Below, piece by piece: positions 1 through 6,490 of a DNA stretch of 7,953 nucleotides. The notes under the pieces were generated by a model, which had not been told where the DNA came from, did not search any database, and saw only the letters and a list, made by a program, of their open reading frames with translations. Numbering within the stretch: position 1 is the stretch's first letter; every line of letters starts with the position of its first letter. The DNA is from Chloroflexota bacterium. GTDB taxonomy: Bacteria > Chloroflexota > Limnocylindria > Limnocylindrales > Limnocylindraceae. The stretch spans positions 1-7,953 of the forward strand of contig JAEMRB010000046.1 of assembly GCA_016463555.1 (NCBI GenBank), given 5' to 3'. The position numbers were made by a program, and so were the translations under genes.

Positions 1-147
1 CGCGGCTGGGGGATGCGCATCGATCACCTGCTCGTTGAGCCACGCGCTGGTGCAATCGTCAGCAGCAGTGTCGACCGTGATGGACGCAAGGGTGAGTCGC
101 CATCGGATCACGCCGCGCTGATGATTGACGTGGCGCGACCGGCGTGA
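1..147 (+). CDS. xth: Exodeoxyribonuclease III-like protein, C-terminal end (partial)
   Basis: The window opens inside a reading frame of 48 residues that ends in TGA. It reads as the C-terminus of the exonuclease III/AP endonuclease family, which cleaves DNA at abasic sites and degrades DNA from 3' ends during base excision repair in the cytoplasm. Two family signatures are visible: the segment GMRIDHLL, matching the RID strand that carries a catalytic Asp, and GESPSDHAAL near the end, matching the SDHAP motif with the catalytic Asp-His pair. The linking stretch SVDRDGRKGE also fits the family. The N-terminal part, with the metal-binding Asn and Glu, lies outside the window. The stop codon overlaps the GTG start of the next gene (GTGA), so the two are probably translationally coupled. 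Another member of the endonuclease/exonuclease/phosphatase fold is possible but less likely given the motif spacing. Confidence 0.78.
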   Translation, partial: RGWGMRIDHLLVEPRAGAIVSSSVDRDGRKGESPSDHAALMIDVARPA

Positions 148-1205
148 TCACCGAACGCCTACGCGCACGAACGCCACACTCCGCCGCGGAATCCATGCCG
201 CGTGCCGCGGCAATCATTCGGGCTGGCGGCCTCGTGGCCTTCCCTACAGAAACCGTCTACGGCCTTGGAGCGAACGCATTCGATGCGCCAGCTGTTGCGC
301 GTATCTTTGAGGCGAAGGGTCGCCCAACCTTTGATCCGCTCATCGTGCACATCGCCGATCGCGCCGACCTGGCCCACCTCTTCACCGAGGGTGCGCTCGC
401 CGATCCACGCATCAAACTCCTTGCAGATGCCTTCTGGCCAGGAGCACTCACGATCGTTGCCGCTGCGCGACCCGAGGTGCCTGGTTTAGTGCGTGCCGGT
501 CTTGAGACGGTTGGCGTGCGCCTACCGCGACACGAGACGGCGCTGGCCCTCATTCGCGCGGCGGGAACGCCGATCGCTGCGCCGAGTGCCAATCGTTTCG
601 GACGCCTCTCCCCCACCACCGCCGACCATGTGCTCGAACAGCTCGATGGACGCATTGACGCCGTTCTGCTCGGCGAGGCCACGGAGATTGGCGTTGAGTC
701 GAGTGTCGTCGCGCTTGATGCTGATGGACCGGTGCGCCTCTTGCGACACGGCGGAATCCCCCTTGAAGATCTTGCACATGTGCTCGCCAATCACGGTGGC
801 ATCGTCGCCGCTGCGCCAACGGTACAACCGGGCGTGCCAATGCAGGCGCCCGGTATGACCGAGTCGCACTACGCGCCGATGGTGCCGCTCCTCTTGGTAA
901 CGACGGCGTTCCCTGCTGGCGTTACAGAGTGCGCACTCCTCGCACCAGATCGCGCGACCCTCACGCACCTGGAGGGCCTCGCCTCTGCCGCGGGGGCGAA
1001 CGTTCATGCGAGCGTTGCGCTCTCTGAAACGCTTGATCCGGTCGCCGCCGCCGCTCACCTCTTCGAGCGACTGCATGAACTTGAGGCCGCACTGATTCGT
1101 CGTGCGGTACCCGCCGCGAGGATCATCGCCGCCCCCTATCCTGAGGGCGGCCTCGGTTCAGCAATTGCGGACCGCCTTCGCCGCGCGGCAGCCACGCCGC
1201 AGTAA
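144..1205 (+). CDS. sua5: L-threonylcarbamoyladenylate synthase, long Sua5 form
   Basis: This 353-residue protein makes threonylcarbamoyl-AMP from threonine, bicarbonate and ATP, the first step of t6A modification at position 37 of ANN-decoding tRNAs in the cytoplasm. The YrdC domain fills about residues 18-210. It shows PTETVYGLGANAFD (34-47), the KGRP motif (58-61) followed by FDPLIVH, an AFWPGALT segment (96-103), and APSANRFGRLSPTTA (146-160) with the SAN nucleotide-binding motif. A linker with SHYAP (241-245) leads to the C-terminal Sua5 domain, which ends in the typical GGLGSAIADRLRR. The length matches the two-domain Sua5 type rather than short TsaC. I chose the GTG start because it overlaps the upstream stop as GTGA. 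An in-frame ATG at 195 (residue 18) would also leave the whole catalytic domain intact and cannot be excluded. A membrane protein gene follows after 10 bases, probably in the same transcript. Confidence 0.93.
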   Translation: MITERLRARTPHSAAESMPRAAAIIRAGGLVAFPTETVYGLGANAFDAPAVARIFEAKGRPTFDPLIVHIADRADLAHLFTEGALADPRIKLLADAFWPGALTIVAAARPEVPGLVRAGLETVGVRLPRHETALALIRAAGTPIAAPSANRFGRLSPTTADHVLEQLDGRIDAVLLGEATEIGVESSVVALDADGPVRLLRHGGIPLEDLAHVLANHGGIVAAAPTVQPGVPMQAPGMTESHYAPMVPLLLVTTAFPAGVTECALLAPDRATLTHLEGLASAAGANVHASVALSETLDPVAAAAHLFERLHELEAALIRRAVPAARIIAAPYPEGGLGSAIADRLRRAAATPQ

Positions 1206-1210
1206 GGGGA
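1204..1210 (+). promoter_or_regulatory. Ribosome binding site deciding the start of the YczE-type gene
   Basis: AAGGGGA, overlapping the sua5 stop codon, lies 5 bases upstream of the ATG at 1216. It is the clearest Shine-Dalgarno-like element on the plus strand of this window. It supports starting the membrane protein at 1216 and not at the upstream in-frame ATG at 1102, which lies inside sua5. Confidence 0.65.
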
Positions 1211-1215
1211 ACCGC

Positions 1216-1902
1216 ATGAGCACACCGCGCAGCAACTGGCTCTCGCAGGCGATCACCGCCGATGCGCTGAAGCGCTTCCCGCAATCCATCGCCGGTCAGG
1301 CGGTCTTCGCCACGGGCCTCGTCATGATGCTCGCCGCCGGGGTCGGCCTCCCGTCGTGGGAGATCCTGCACCAAGGGCTTAGCAAGCAGCTCGGCATTGA
1401 GATCGGCACCGCTGCGCAACTGAGCGGCATCTTCGTGCTGCTGCTCTGGATCCCACTCCGCCAGCGCCCTGGCCTGGGGACCCTGAGCAACATCGTGATC
1501 ATCGGCTGGGTGATGAACGTGGAGATTGCCCTCCTCGCCTACGCCGGCGTCCCGCCAGCAGCAGAGATCGCCACACAGCCACTGCTCGCTGGCGCGCTAG
1601 CGATCGCTGGCACCGCAATTGTCGGCATCGGCTCGGGCATTTACATCGGCAGCGGCAACGGCCCAGGGCCACGCGATGGCCTCATGACTGGTCTGCATCA
1701 CCGCACCGGGCAGGCGATCTGGAAGATGCGCACCGCCATCGAGGTCGTCGTTGGCATCTTGGGGATCGTGCTCGGTGGCACGTTTGGCTTCGGCACGATC
1801 TGGTTCGCCTTCACCATCGGCCCACAGGTGCAGTTCTGGCTCGGCAGACTCGATCGCGGCGGTCTCGCGAAGCGACAGGCGGCGGCGGCCGATCGGCGCT
1901 AA
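1216..1902 (+). CDS. YczE/YitT-like integral membrane protein
   Basis: This 228-residue polytopic membrane protein resembles the YczE/YyaS group (YitT-like superfamily), whose biochemical role is not established. About five hydrophobic segments are visible, near residues 25-43, 66-82, 92-112, 121-142 and 171-200. Two family-like motifs stand out: LPSWEILHQGLS (45-56), which matches the conserved region after the first membrane segment, and GPGPRDGLMTGLHHRTG (149-165), the hallmark Gly-Pro-Arg-Asp loop. After these comes the RTAIEVVVGILGIVLGG helix and the FGTIWFAFTIGP segment. The C-terminus is short, basic and cytosolic-looking. The start at 1216 is supported by AAGGGGA just upstream and by the family length. 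It sits 10 bases after sua5 and converges with the heme synthase fusion, with only 10 bases between the two stops. A transport function is often guessed for this family, but nothing here shows a substrate. Confidence 0.85.
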   Translation: MSTPRSNWLSQAITADALKRFPQSIAGQAVFATGLVMMLAAGVGLPSWEILHQGLSKQLGIEIGTAAQLSGIFVLLLWIPLRQRPGLGTLSNIVIIGWVMNVEIALLAYAGVPPAAEIATQPLLAGALAIAGTAIVGIGSGIYIGSGNGPGPRDGLMTGLHHRTGQAIWKMRTAIEVVVGILGIVLGGTFGFGTIWFAFTIGPQVQFWLGRLDRGGLAKRQAAAADRR

Positions 1903-1910
1903 AGCCTTGT

Positions 1911-1918
1911 CGCTAGCG
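1911..1918. repeat. Short palindrome at the convergent YczE/ctaAB junction
   Basis: CGCTAGCG is a perfect 8-base palindrome that includes part of the ctaAB stop codon. Just upstream, GCCGATCGGC at 1888-1897 is a perfect 10-base palindrome at the end of the YczE-type gene. No T-tract follows either one, so I do not call a Rho-independent terminator. These may be chance palindromes in GC-rich DNA. Confidence 0.3.
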
Positions 1919-3736
1919 CGGCAGGATTGAGTCGATCGCGATCGCGGCAAAGATCAGGGTGAGGTAGCTGATCGAGAAGCGATAGAGGCGCGTTGCGCCA
2001 CGCAGCAGCCCATCGCCGAGCACATCGCTGCGCAGGCGCCAAGCGCGGAGCAGGAAGATCCCACCGCCGATAACGGCAACCGCTAGGTAGACGAGGCCCA
2101 TCCCAGCCACCGCCCAGAGCATCAGGCTCATCGCGACGAGAAGGATCGTATAGAGCCAGATCTGTCGCGCCGTCTCCGCTGGGCCAGCGGTGACAGGCAG
2201 CATCGGCACCCCCGCGGCGGCGTAGTCGGCACCGATGCGAAGTGCCAACGCCCAGAAGTGTGGCGGTGTCCAGTAGAAGACGAGGGCGAAGAGGAGGATC
2301 GGCACCAGCGAGATATCGCCCGTTACTGCGGCCCAGCCGATCACTGGCGGGAGGGCACCCGCCGCGCCGCCAATCACGATGTTCTGTGGAGTTGAGCGCT
2401 TGAGGATCAGCGTATAGATCAGCACGTAGAAGGCGATGGCGAGGAGCGAAATAAACGCCGCCATAATCGTTGTCGTCAGCGCCAGAAAGATAAAGCTCGC
2501 AACGCCGAGAGTGCTCGCAAAGAGGAGTGCCGCGCCAACGCTGATTCGGCCAGTGACGAGCGGGCGTGCGGCGGTACGCGCCATCTGCGCGTCGATATCG
2601 GCGTCAATAATGCAGTTGAAGACGTTCGCACTCGCCGCACTGAGGCTCCCACCAACGAGCGTGGCGGCGATTAGCGTGAGTGGCGGAAAGCCCTGCGCTG
2701 CGAGGAGCATGGCCGGAACGGTGGTAATCAGCAGCAGCTCAACGATCCGCGGCTTTGTCAGTGCGATATAGGCGGCGAGCGTCTCACGACGAGTCTGTGG
2801 CGCGCGCTCTGCTGCGTCAGCTAGGCTGCGACCCGCGCTACGCCCCTCAAGCAGCGCGATAGACGCGGCGCCGACGGTCAGGATCCAGATCATGGTTGCG
2901 AGGGCGACATGGAGCGTCTGCGTCCACGGTGCGAGCTTGGTAAAGATCTGCACAGCGCCGATGACACATTGCACGGCAAAGACCACCGTGGCGTAGGTGA
3001 GTAGCTGGCGCACGTGGGCCGGACTCCCCTGCTCGCGACGAACGATCCAGAGCGCCGAGATCAGGATGAGCGCGACGATGGCGGTCGCGTAGCGGTGCAG
3101 GATCATCGGCGTCGAGAGTTCGGTGATTGGCGGGAAGAGGGTGCCGCCCATGAGCGGCCAGTCTGGATAGAGCAGGCCCGTGTCGGTGCCCGTCACATTT
3201 GATCCAAAGAGGAGCAGCGCGTAGATGGCTCCCGCGGCAACGATTGGTGCCACGACGCTCCCGCTCGCGCGGCGGATACCGGCGAGGGTTTCAGCGTAGC
3301 CACTCCTGGCAAGCATCCAAACTTGCAGCCCGACGAACGCCATCGCTGAGGCGAGATGCGCGGTCACAGATGCCCCTGAGTTAGATTCGAGAACGGTTTG
3401 ACGTCCGAGCCAGGCCTGGAAGAGGACGAGCGCGAGGAGGGCGATCGAGGCCCCCTGCAGCGATCGGCGGCCCTTTAGGTTTCGCAGCGCGATGAAGACC
3501 AACGCCAGAACGATCAACCCGATCACCGCCGCGATGGCGCGGTGGATCCACTCGAGCCACGCCTTATAGGCAATGACGTCGCCCGAATCAGTCGTCGGCG
3601 GGATCAACTGGCCGTAGCAGAGGGGCCAATCTGGACAGCCCATCCCCGACTCCGTTGCACGAACGATGACGCCGATCACCACGAGGCCAATCGTGGCACC
3701 GAGCAGAATTCGCAGTGTTGCGCGGAAACTCTTCAT
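1913..3736 (-). CDS. ctaAB: Heme A synthase-heme O synthase fusion (CtaA-CtaB)
   Basis: This 607-residue inner-membrane protein combines two consecutive enzymes of heme A synthesis for aa3-type cytochrome oxidase. The N-terminal half (about 1-300) is CtaA/Cox15, which oxidises the heme O methyl group to a formyl. It has about eight membrane helices, candidate heme-ligand histidines in HRAIAAV (H65), HLASAM (H127), HRYATA (H214) and HVALAT (H276), and a cysteine pair in GCPDWPLCYG (C34, C40). A charged linker (about 298-320) leads to CtaB, protoheme IX farnesyltransferase. Its first Asp-rich prenyl-diphosphate motif is NCIIDADID (374-382), followed by MARTAARPL. Further CtaB signatures are the LKRSTPQNIVIGG and GALPPVIGWAAVTGD loop, YWTPPHFWALAL, and DYAAAGVPMLPV. 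CtaA precedes CtaB although CtaB acts first. CtaA-CtaB fusions are known, for example in Thermus. Translation begins at an ATG with no Shine-Dalgarno sequence, in keeping with a leaderless mRNA. No oxidase subunit gene lies in the window. Confidence 0.95.
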   Translation of the reverse strand: MKSFRATLRILLGATIGLVVIGVIVRATESGMGCPDWPLCYGQLIPPTTDSGDVIAYKAWLEWIHRAIAAVIGLIVLALVFIALRNLKGRRSLQGASIALLALVLFQAWLGRQTVLESNSGASVTAHLASAMAFVGLQVWMLARSGYAETLAGIRRASGSVVAPIVAAGAIYALLLFGSNVTGTDTGLLYPDWPLMGGTLFPPITELSTPMILHRYATAIVALILISALWIVRREQGSPAHVRQLLTYATVVFAVQCVIGAVQIFTKLAPWTQTLHVALATMIWILTVGAASIALLEGRSAGRSLADAAERAPQTRRETLAAYIALTKPRIVELLLITTVPAMLLAAQGFPPLTLIAATLVGGSLSAASANVFNCIIDADIDAQMARTAARPLVTGRISVGAALLFASTLGVASFIFLALTTTIMAAFISLLAIAFYVLIYTLILKRSTPQNIVIGGAAGALPPVIGWAAVTGDISLVPILLFALVFYWTPPHFWALALRIGADYAAAGVPMLPVTAGPAETARQIWLYTILLVAMSLMLWAVAGMGLVYLAVAVIGGGIFLLRAWRLRSDVLGDGLLRGATRLYRFSISYLTLIFAAIAIDSILPR

Positions 3737-3742
3737 ACGTAG

Positions 3743-3748
3743 ATGGTA
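3743..3748 (-). promoter_or_regulatory. Putative -10 element for a leaderless ctaAB transcript
   Basis: Read on the minus strand the hexamer is TACCAT, matching TANNNT, and is followed by exactly 6 bases (CTACGT) and then the ctaAB ATG. That spacing places the transcription start on the start codon. No Shine-Dalgarno sequence precedes the ATG and no clear -35 hexamer is visible. The assignment rests on motif and spacing only. Confidence 0.5.
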
Positions 3749-3771
3749 CGCCGAGCCTCAGAAACGTGGGA

Positions 3772-3777
3772 TAGAGT
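3772..3777 (+). promoter_or_regulatory. Putative -10 element for a leaderless lipoprotein transcript
   Basis: TAGAGT matches TANNNT and is followed by exactly 6 bases (GAGTAC) and then the GTG start at 3784. The geometry is the same as on the opposite strand for ctaAB. No good -35 box is visible. GAGTGAG at 3774-3780 could act as a weak Shine-Dalgarno sequence, but it lies too close to the GTG to be convincing. Confidence 0.45.
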
Positions 3778-3783
3778 GAGTAC

Positions 3784-4752
3784 GTGAAGAAATACCTGCA
3801 GAGCACCGTTCTCGCCACCCTCTGTGCAGCGCTCGTCGCCTGCGGTGGCGCCACCCCCTCCCCCAGCGCCAGCGGTAGCGGAAGCGCTAGAAACGGCTGC
3901 ACCGACGTATGGCCGGCCGCGGGTCAGGCGAGCTCCACCGGGCCACTCCCCCTACTCGCGAACAGCGACCTCGCCCCTGGTGCAACTCGACTCATCCTCG
4001 GACTCATCGACGGCGCCAGCTTCCCCCTCGGCTCCCCCGCCTGGACGCTGAAGAGCGAAATCTTCGACATCACTACCGACGGCTGCACACCGCTCGCCGC
4101 TGCATCGCCACTCCCCTTCGCATGGGCGATCACCGACATACGCGGCTTCTTCATCGGCACCACCGAAATCCCCGTTGGTGCACGTGAGATCGGACTCGTG
4201 ATCAGTGGCACCGACGCCGCTGGCGCTACGGTGCTCGTTCGCTTCACCTCCTTCGTGCAGGCAAATGGCACTGCACCGCGTCCAGGTGATGCGGCGCCGA
4301 ACGTGGCGACACCGATCGCAGCCACAAGCCCACAGGGCGTTGCGGGCGTATCAACCGATACAGAGCCACGCGCCGACTTCTACACGAACTCAGCCACAGA
4401 GCTCCTTGCCGCAGGAACCCCGTTCCTTATCGCCTTCGCCTCGCCGGCGTTCTGTGTCTCACAGGCGTGTGGGCCAACGCTCACACTTTTGAAGGACGCC
4501 GCCGATCGACATCCGGGGGTCGTGATGCTGCACGTTGAGCCGTATCAGATGAGTTGGAACGGCACGCGCCTGATCCCAGTACTTGCAACTGGCGGGGGGC
4601 TTCAGGCGACGAGCATCGTCACGGCGTGGCAGGTGCCGGTTGAGCCATGGATCTTTACGGTCGGAGGCGACGGGCGCATCCTGCGCTCCCTCGAGGGGAT
4701 CGTCAGTCCAGAGGAGCTCGACGCTGCGCTGGCTGAACTCGCCGCGAACTAA
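3784..4752 (+). CDS. Lipoprotein with C-terminal thioredoxin-like domain (CX4C)
   Basis: This 322-residue protein is exported and lipid-anchored. A basic start (MKK) and a hydrophobic stretch end in the lipobox LVAC, giving a mature N-terminal Cys20. A Ser/Ala/Gly-rich tether (about 21-38) follows. Residues about 60-160 look like a beta-rich domain, with strands such as RLILGLID and EIGLVISGTDAAG, and residues 162-200 are a second low-complexity linker. The C-terminal part (about 200-320) resembles a thioredoxin fold. PFLIAFASPAFC ends in Cys224, which pairs with Cys229 in a CX4C arrangement in place of CXXC. It continues to VEPWIFTV, where Pro288 fits the cis-Pro position, and a GDGRI turn. 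Cys39 and Cys101 could form a second disulfide. The gene is divergent from ctaAB across 47 bases, so a role in cytochrome oxidase assembly, such as thiol or copper handling, is plausible but inferred. The start is GTG; no better in-frame start gives a complete signal peptide. Confidence 0.82.
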   Translation: MKKYLQSTVLATLCAALVACGGATPSPSASGSGSARNGCTDVWPAAGQASSTGPLPLLANSDLAPGATRLILGLIDGASFPLGSPAWTLKSEIFDITTDGCTPLAAASPLPFAWAITDIRGFFIGTTEIPVGAREIGLVISGTDAAGATVLVRFTSFVQANGTAPRPGDAAPNVATPIAATSPQGVAGVSTDTEPRADFYTNSATELLAAGTPFLIAFASPAFCVSQACGPTLTLLKDAADRHPGVVMLHVEPYQMSWNGTRLIPVLATGGGLQATSIVTAWQVPVEPWIFTVGGDGRILRSLEGIVSPEELDAALAELAAN

Positions 4753-5463
4753 CTAGCGGCCGCTACTCCCAGGGGCGCCGATCGGCTCCCCCGCCGCGCA
4801 GAGTGGGCAGTCGGCTGACTCGTACGTCGGCAGATCAAGGGTGATCCCTGCGATCAGTGGAATCGGATCCCGTCCCTCTGCCTCAATTGCGGTGAGCCCC
4901 GGCGTGCGGCTTGCGACCACCGCAGCGGCGATTGGATGCGCACCCGCGGCATAGAGCGGCGGGAGGAGTGCCTGGAGTGATCCGCCCGTTGTCAGGATGT
5001 CGTCGACCAAGAGCACGCGTGCGCGCGGTGGAATCTGAAAGCCGCGACGGAACTCGCGACGCGTGACTCCATCGTCACCACGAACCTCTTCCGCGAAGAG
5101 ACCGCGCACACCGAGAAGTCGGCCAACCTCATACGCCAGCAGGACTCCGCCCGTGGTTGGCCCGACGACGAGGTCAATGTCGCCACCATGCGCCTGGACA
5201 AGCTCAAGGCTCTGAACGGCGAGCGCACGCGTGATCTCCGCAGCGGCAGATGGGTGCTGCAGCAGCGACCACTTCTCGAGGTACTGATCACCGTGGCGTC
5301 CACTCTTTAGTAGGAAGTGGCCGCGTTGCAGCGCGCCGGTGGCGAGCAGCAGGCCCTCGATTCGCTGCGCTGTTGCTGCGCGATCACGCGGATCAACCGG
5401 GGCGGCGGGGTAGCCGGTGGGCGGCGTTAGTGACTCGCGCAGTGGGCGAAGTGGTTCACTCAT
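4753..5463 (-). CDS. pyrE: Orotate phosphoribosyltransferase
   Basis: This 236-residue cytoplasmic enzyme joins orotate and PRPP to give orotidine 5'-monophosphate, the fifth step of UMP synthesis. The PRPP-binding signature is RVLLVDDILTTGGS (149-162). Upstream lie the LLKSGRHGDQYLEKW segment (about 51-65), typical of the orotate site, VVGPTTGGVLLA (99-110) and the flexible-loop region EEVRGDDGVTRREF (125-138). The C-terminus carries ADCPLCAAGEPIGAPGS with Cys219 and Cys222, a tail seen in the longer PyrE type. The first 30 residues are Pro-rich and extend beyond the usual domain. The ATG overlaps the pyrD stop by 8 bases (ATGAGTGA), which supports both this start and translational coupling. 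It is the last gene of the minus-strand operon, and its stop abuts the lipoprotein stop with no base between. Confidence 0.94.
   Translation of the reverse strand: MSEPLRPLRESLTPPTGYPAAPVDPRDRAATAQRIEGLLLATGALQRGHFLLKSGRHGDQYLEKWSLLQHPSAAAEITRALAVQSLELVQAHGGDIDLVVGPTTGGVLLAYEVGRLLGVRGLFAEEVRGDDGVTRREFRRGFQIPPRARVLLVDDILTTGGSLQALLPPLYAAGAHPIAAAVVASRTPGLTAIEAEGRDPIPLIAGITLDLPTYESADCPLCAAGEPIGAPGSSGR
4754..4765. repeat. 12-base perfect palindrome at the convergent lipoprotein/pyrE end
   Basis: TAGCGGCCGCTA is fully self-complementary and begins within the last two codons of pyrE, directly after the lipoprotein stop. The two genes end on adjacent bases, so any termination signal must lie within coding sequence. 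There is no loop and no T-tract, so it is not a classical terminator. It could equally be chance. Confidence 0.35.
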
Positions 5464-6490
5464 GGCGAGAGCCTAGCGCGCTCCCGCGCAGCGCGAGAAC
5501 GCTGGTTTCACCACGGGCAGCCACAGCACGCCGCAGCGAATCGCCCACCGCTCCAGGGAGTCGTGGGTCTGCCCAGAGTGCGGTTCCGAGACTCACCGCG
5601 CTTGCGCCAGCGGCGAAGGTGTCGAGCGCATCAGCCGGAGAGCCGATCCCTCCCCCGCCGATGATCGGCGCACCCGCACCACTCGCCGCCTCAGCGATCG
5701 CAGCCAGTGCGGCGGGGCGCACCAGCGGCCCAGAGAGTTCACCGATCCCTGCTGCCAAGGCTGGCCCGCGTCGCGCGCGGTCAGGGAGAAAGCCATGCGG
5801 CGATCCGCTCACCGAGAGAACATCGATGCCCGCGTCAATTGACTCGCTCGCCAGGCGACGGAGCTCACTCGCCGCTGACGAGACTTTCGCGATGAGGGGT
5901 CGATCGGTCGCGCCGCGCGCTGTATCAATCAGGCGAAGGGACTCATCCGCCGATGACTCCCATCGGGCGCCATCAAGGCCATCGCATGGGGCGGTGAGGT
6001 CAATCTCCAGCGCCGCAATGCCGAGCTCGTCGGCACGACGCTCAACTCGTGCGATCAGCTGCGCAAGCTCTTTGACCGAGGTGGCGACGAGGGAGAGGGC
6101 GACCGCGCACGGCGCCGAGCGCCAACTTGCACCGTGTCGATCGATCACCTCATCGGCGCCCGGATTCTCACGGTTGACCGCGTGCATCAGGCCGCCAGGC
6201 ACCTCTACCAGTCGCGGCATTAGGCCGCCAAATCGCGGCCGCAGTGAGATGCCGCGCACAACGAAGAGGCCGACCTCTCGCAGATCAATCGCACCGCCAG
6301 CCTCGTTGCCAAAGCCGAGTGGCCCGGCGGCGACAACGATCGGTCGCTCCAGTCGCAGCGGATGCTCGGTGCCGAGGGTGACGGCAAGGTCAACGGTGAG
6401 CGGATTGATGCGCTCGTTCACCTGCTCCGCCACCTGCGTGGCTCGGCTCTTGCGCGGCGCAGCCACCTTTGGGCGTTTGCGTGGGGGCAC
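5456..6490 (-). CDS. pyrD: Dihydroorotate dehydrogenase catalytic subunit-like (class 1B, divergent active site)
   Basis: This 344-residue FMN protein of the PyrD class 1B fold would oxidise dihydroorotate to orotate together with PyrK. After a basic leader of about 35 residues, family landmarks run in order: PIVVAAGPLGFGNE (50-63), RGISLRPRFGGLMPRL (79-94), GLMHAVNRENPG (100-111), LEIDLTAPCDG (161-171), PLIAKVS (198-204), GELSGPLVRPAAL (249-261) and the FMN-phosphate loop IIGGGGIGSPADAL (276-289) with AGASAVSLGTALW (294-306). Several key positions differ from the family. The usual ELNISCPN is rewritten, with Ala167 where the catalytic Cys is expected and a Cys two residues later (169), and Arg79 sits where a Lys is usual. 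The GTG start follows the pyrK stop directly (TAAGTG) behind a good ribosome binding site. The fold and context make PyrD the best call; altered activity or substrate is possible. Confidence 0.85.
   Translation of the reverse strand: MPPRKRPKVAAPRKSRATQVAEQVNERINPLTVDLAVTLGTEHPLRLERPIVVAAGPLGFGNEAGGAIDLREVGLFVVRGISLRPRFGGLMPRLVEVPGGLMHAVNRENPGADEVIDRHGASWRSAPCAVALSLVATSVKELAQLIARVERRADELGIAALEIDLTAPCDGLDGARWESSADESLRLIDTARGATDRPLIAKVSSAASELRRLASESIDAGIDVLSVSGSPHGFLPDRARRGPALAAGIGELSGPLVRPAALAAIAEAASGAGAPIIGGGGIGSPADALDTFAAGASAVSLGTALWADPRLPGAVGDSLRRAVAARGETSVLALRGSALGSRHE
5470..5475 (-). promoter_or_regulatory. Possible internal -10 element for pyrE
   Basis: On the minus strand TAGGCT lies inside the last codons of pyrD and is followed by exactly 6 bases (CTCGCC) and the pyrE ATG. 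This is the same TANNNT-6-start geometry seen at the ctaAB and lipoprotein starts. It could allow separate leaderless expression of pyrE, but it also encodes pyrD residues and may be chance. Confidence 0.25.

Noticed and set aside
257..790. Minus-strand open frame of 177 codons within sua5
   Set aside because: Low-complexity Ser/Arg/Ala translation opposite a clearly conserved Sua5 sequence; a shadow frame.
1102..1215. N-terminal extension of the YczE-type protein from an upstream ATG
   Set aside because: It lies inside the conserved end of sua5 in another frame, reads as Arg/Pro-rich sequence, and a good ribosome binding site precedes the ATG at 1216.
3120..3200. Loss of cysteines in the second CtaA half as a sign of a broken gene
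   Set aside because: The frame is continuous, the histidines and the PDWPL core are kept, and CtaA forms with a single cysteine pair are known.
3588..3902. Minus-strand frame of 104 codons spanning the divergent promoter region
   Set aside because: It overlaps the start of ctaAB and the lipoprotein signal peptide in other frames and has no recognisable features.
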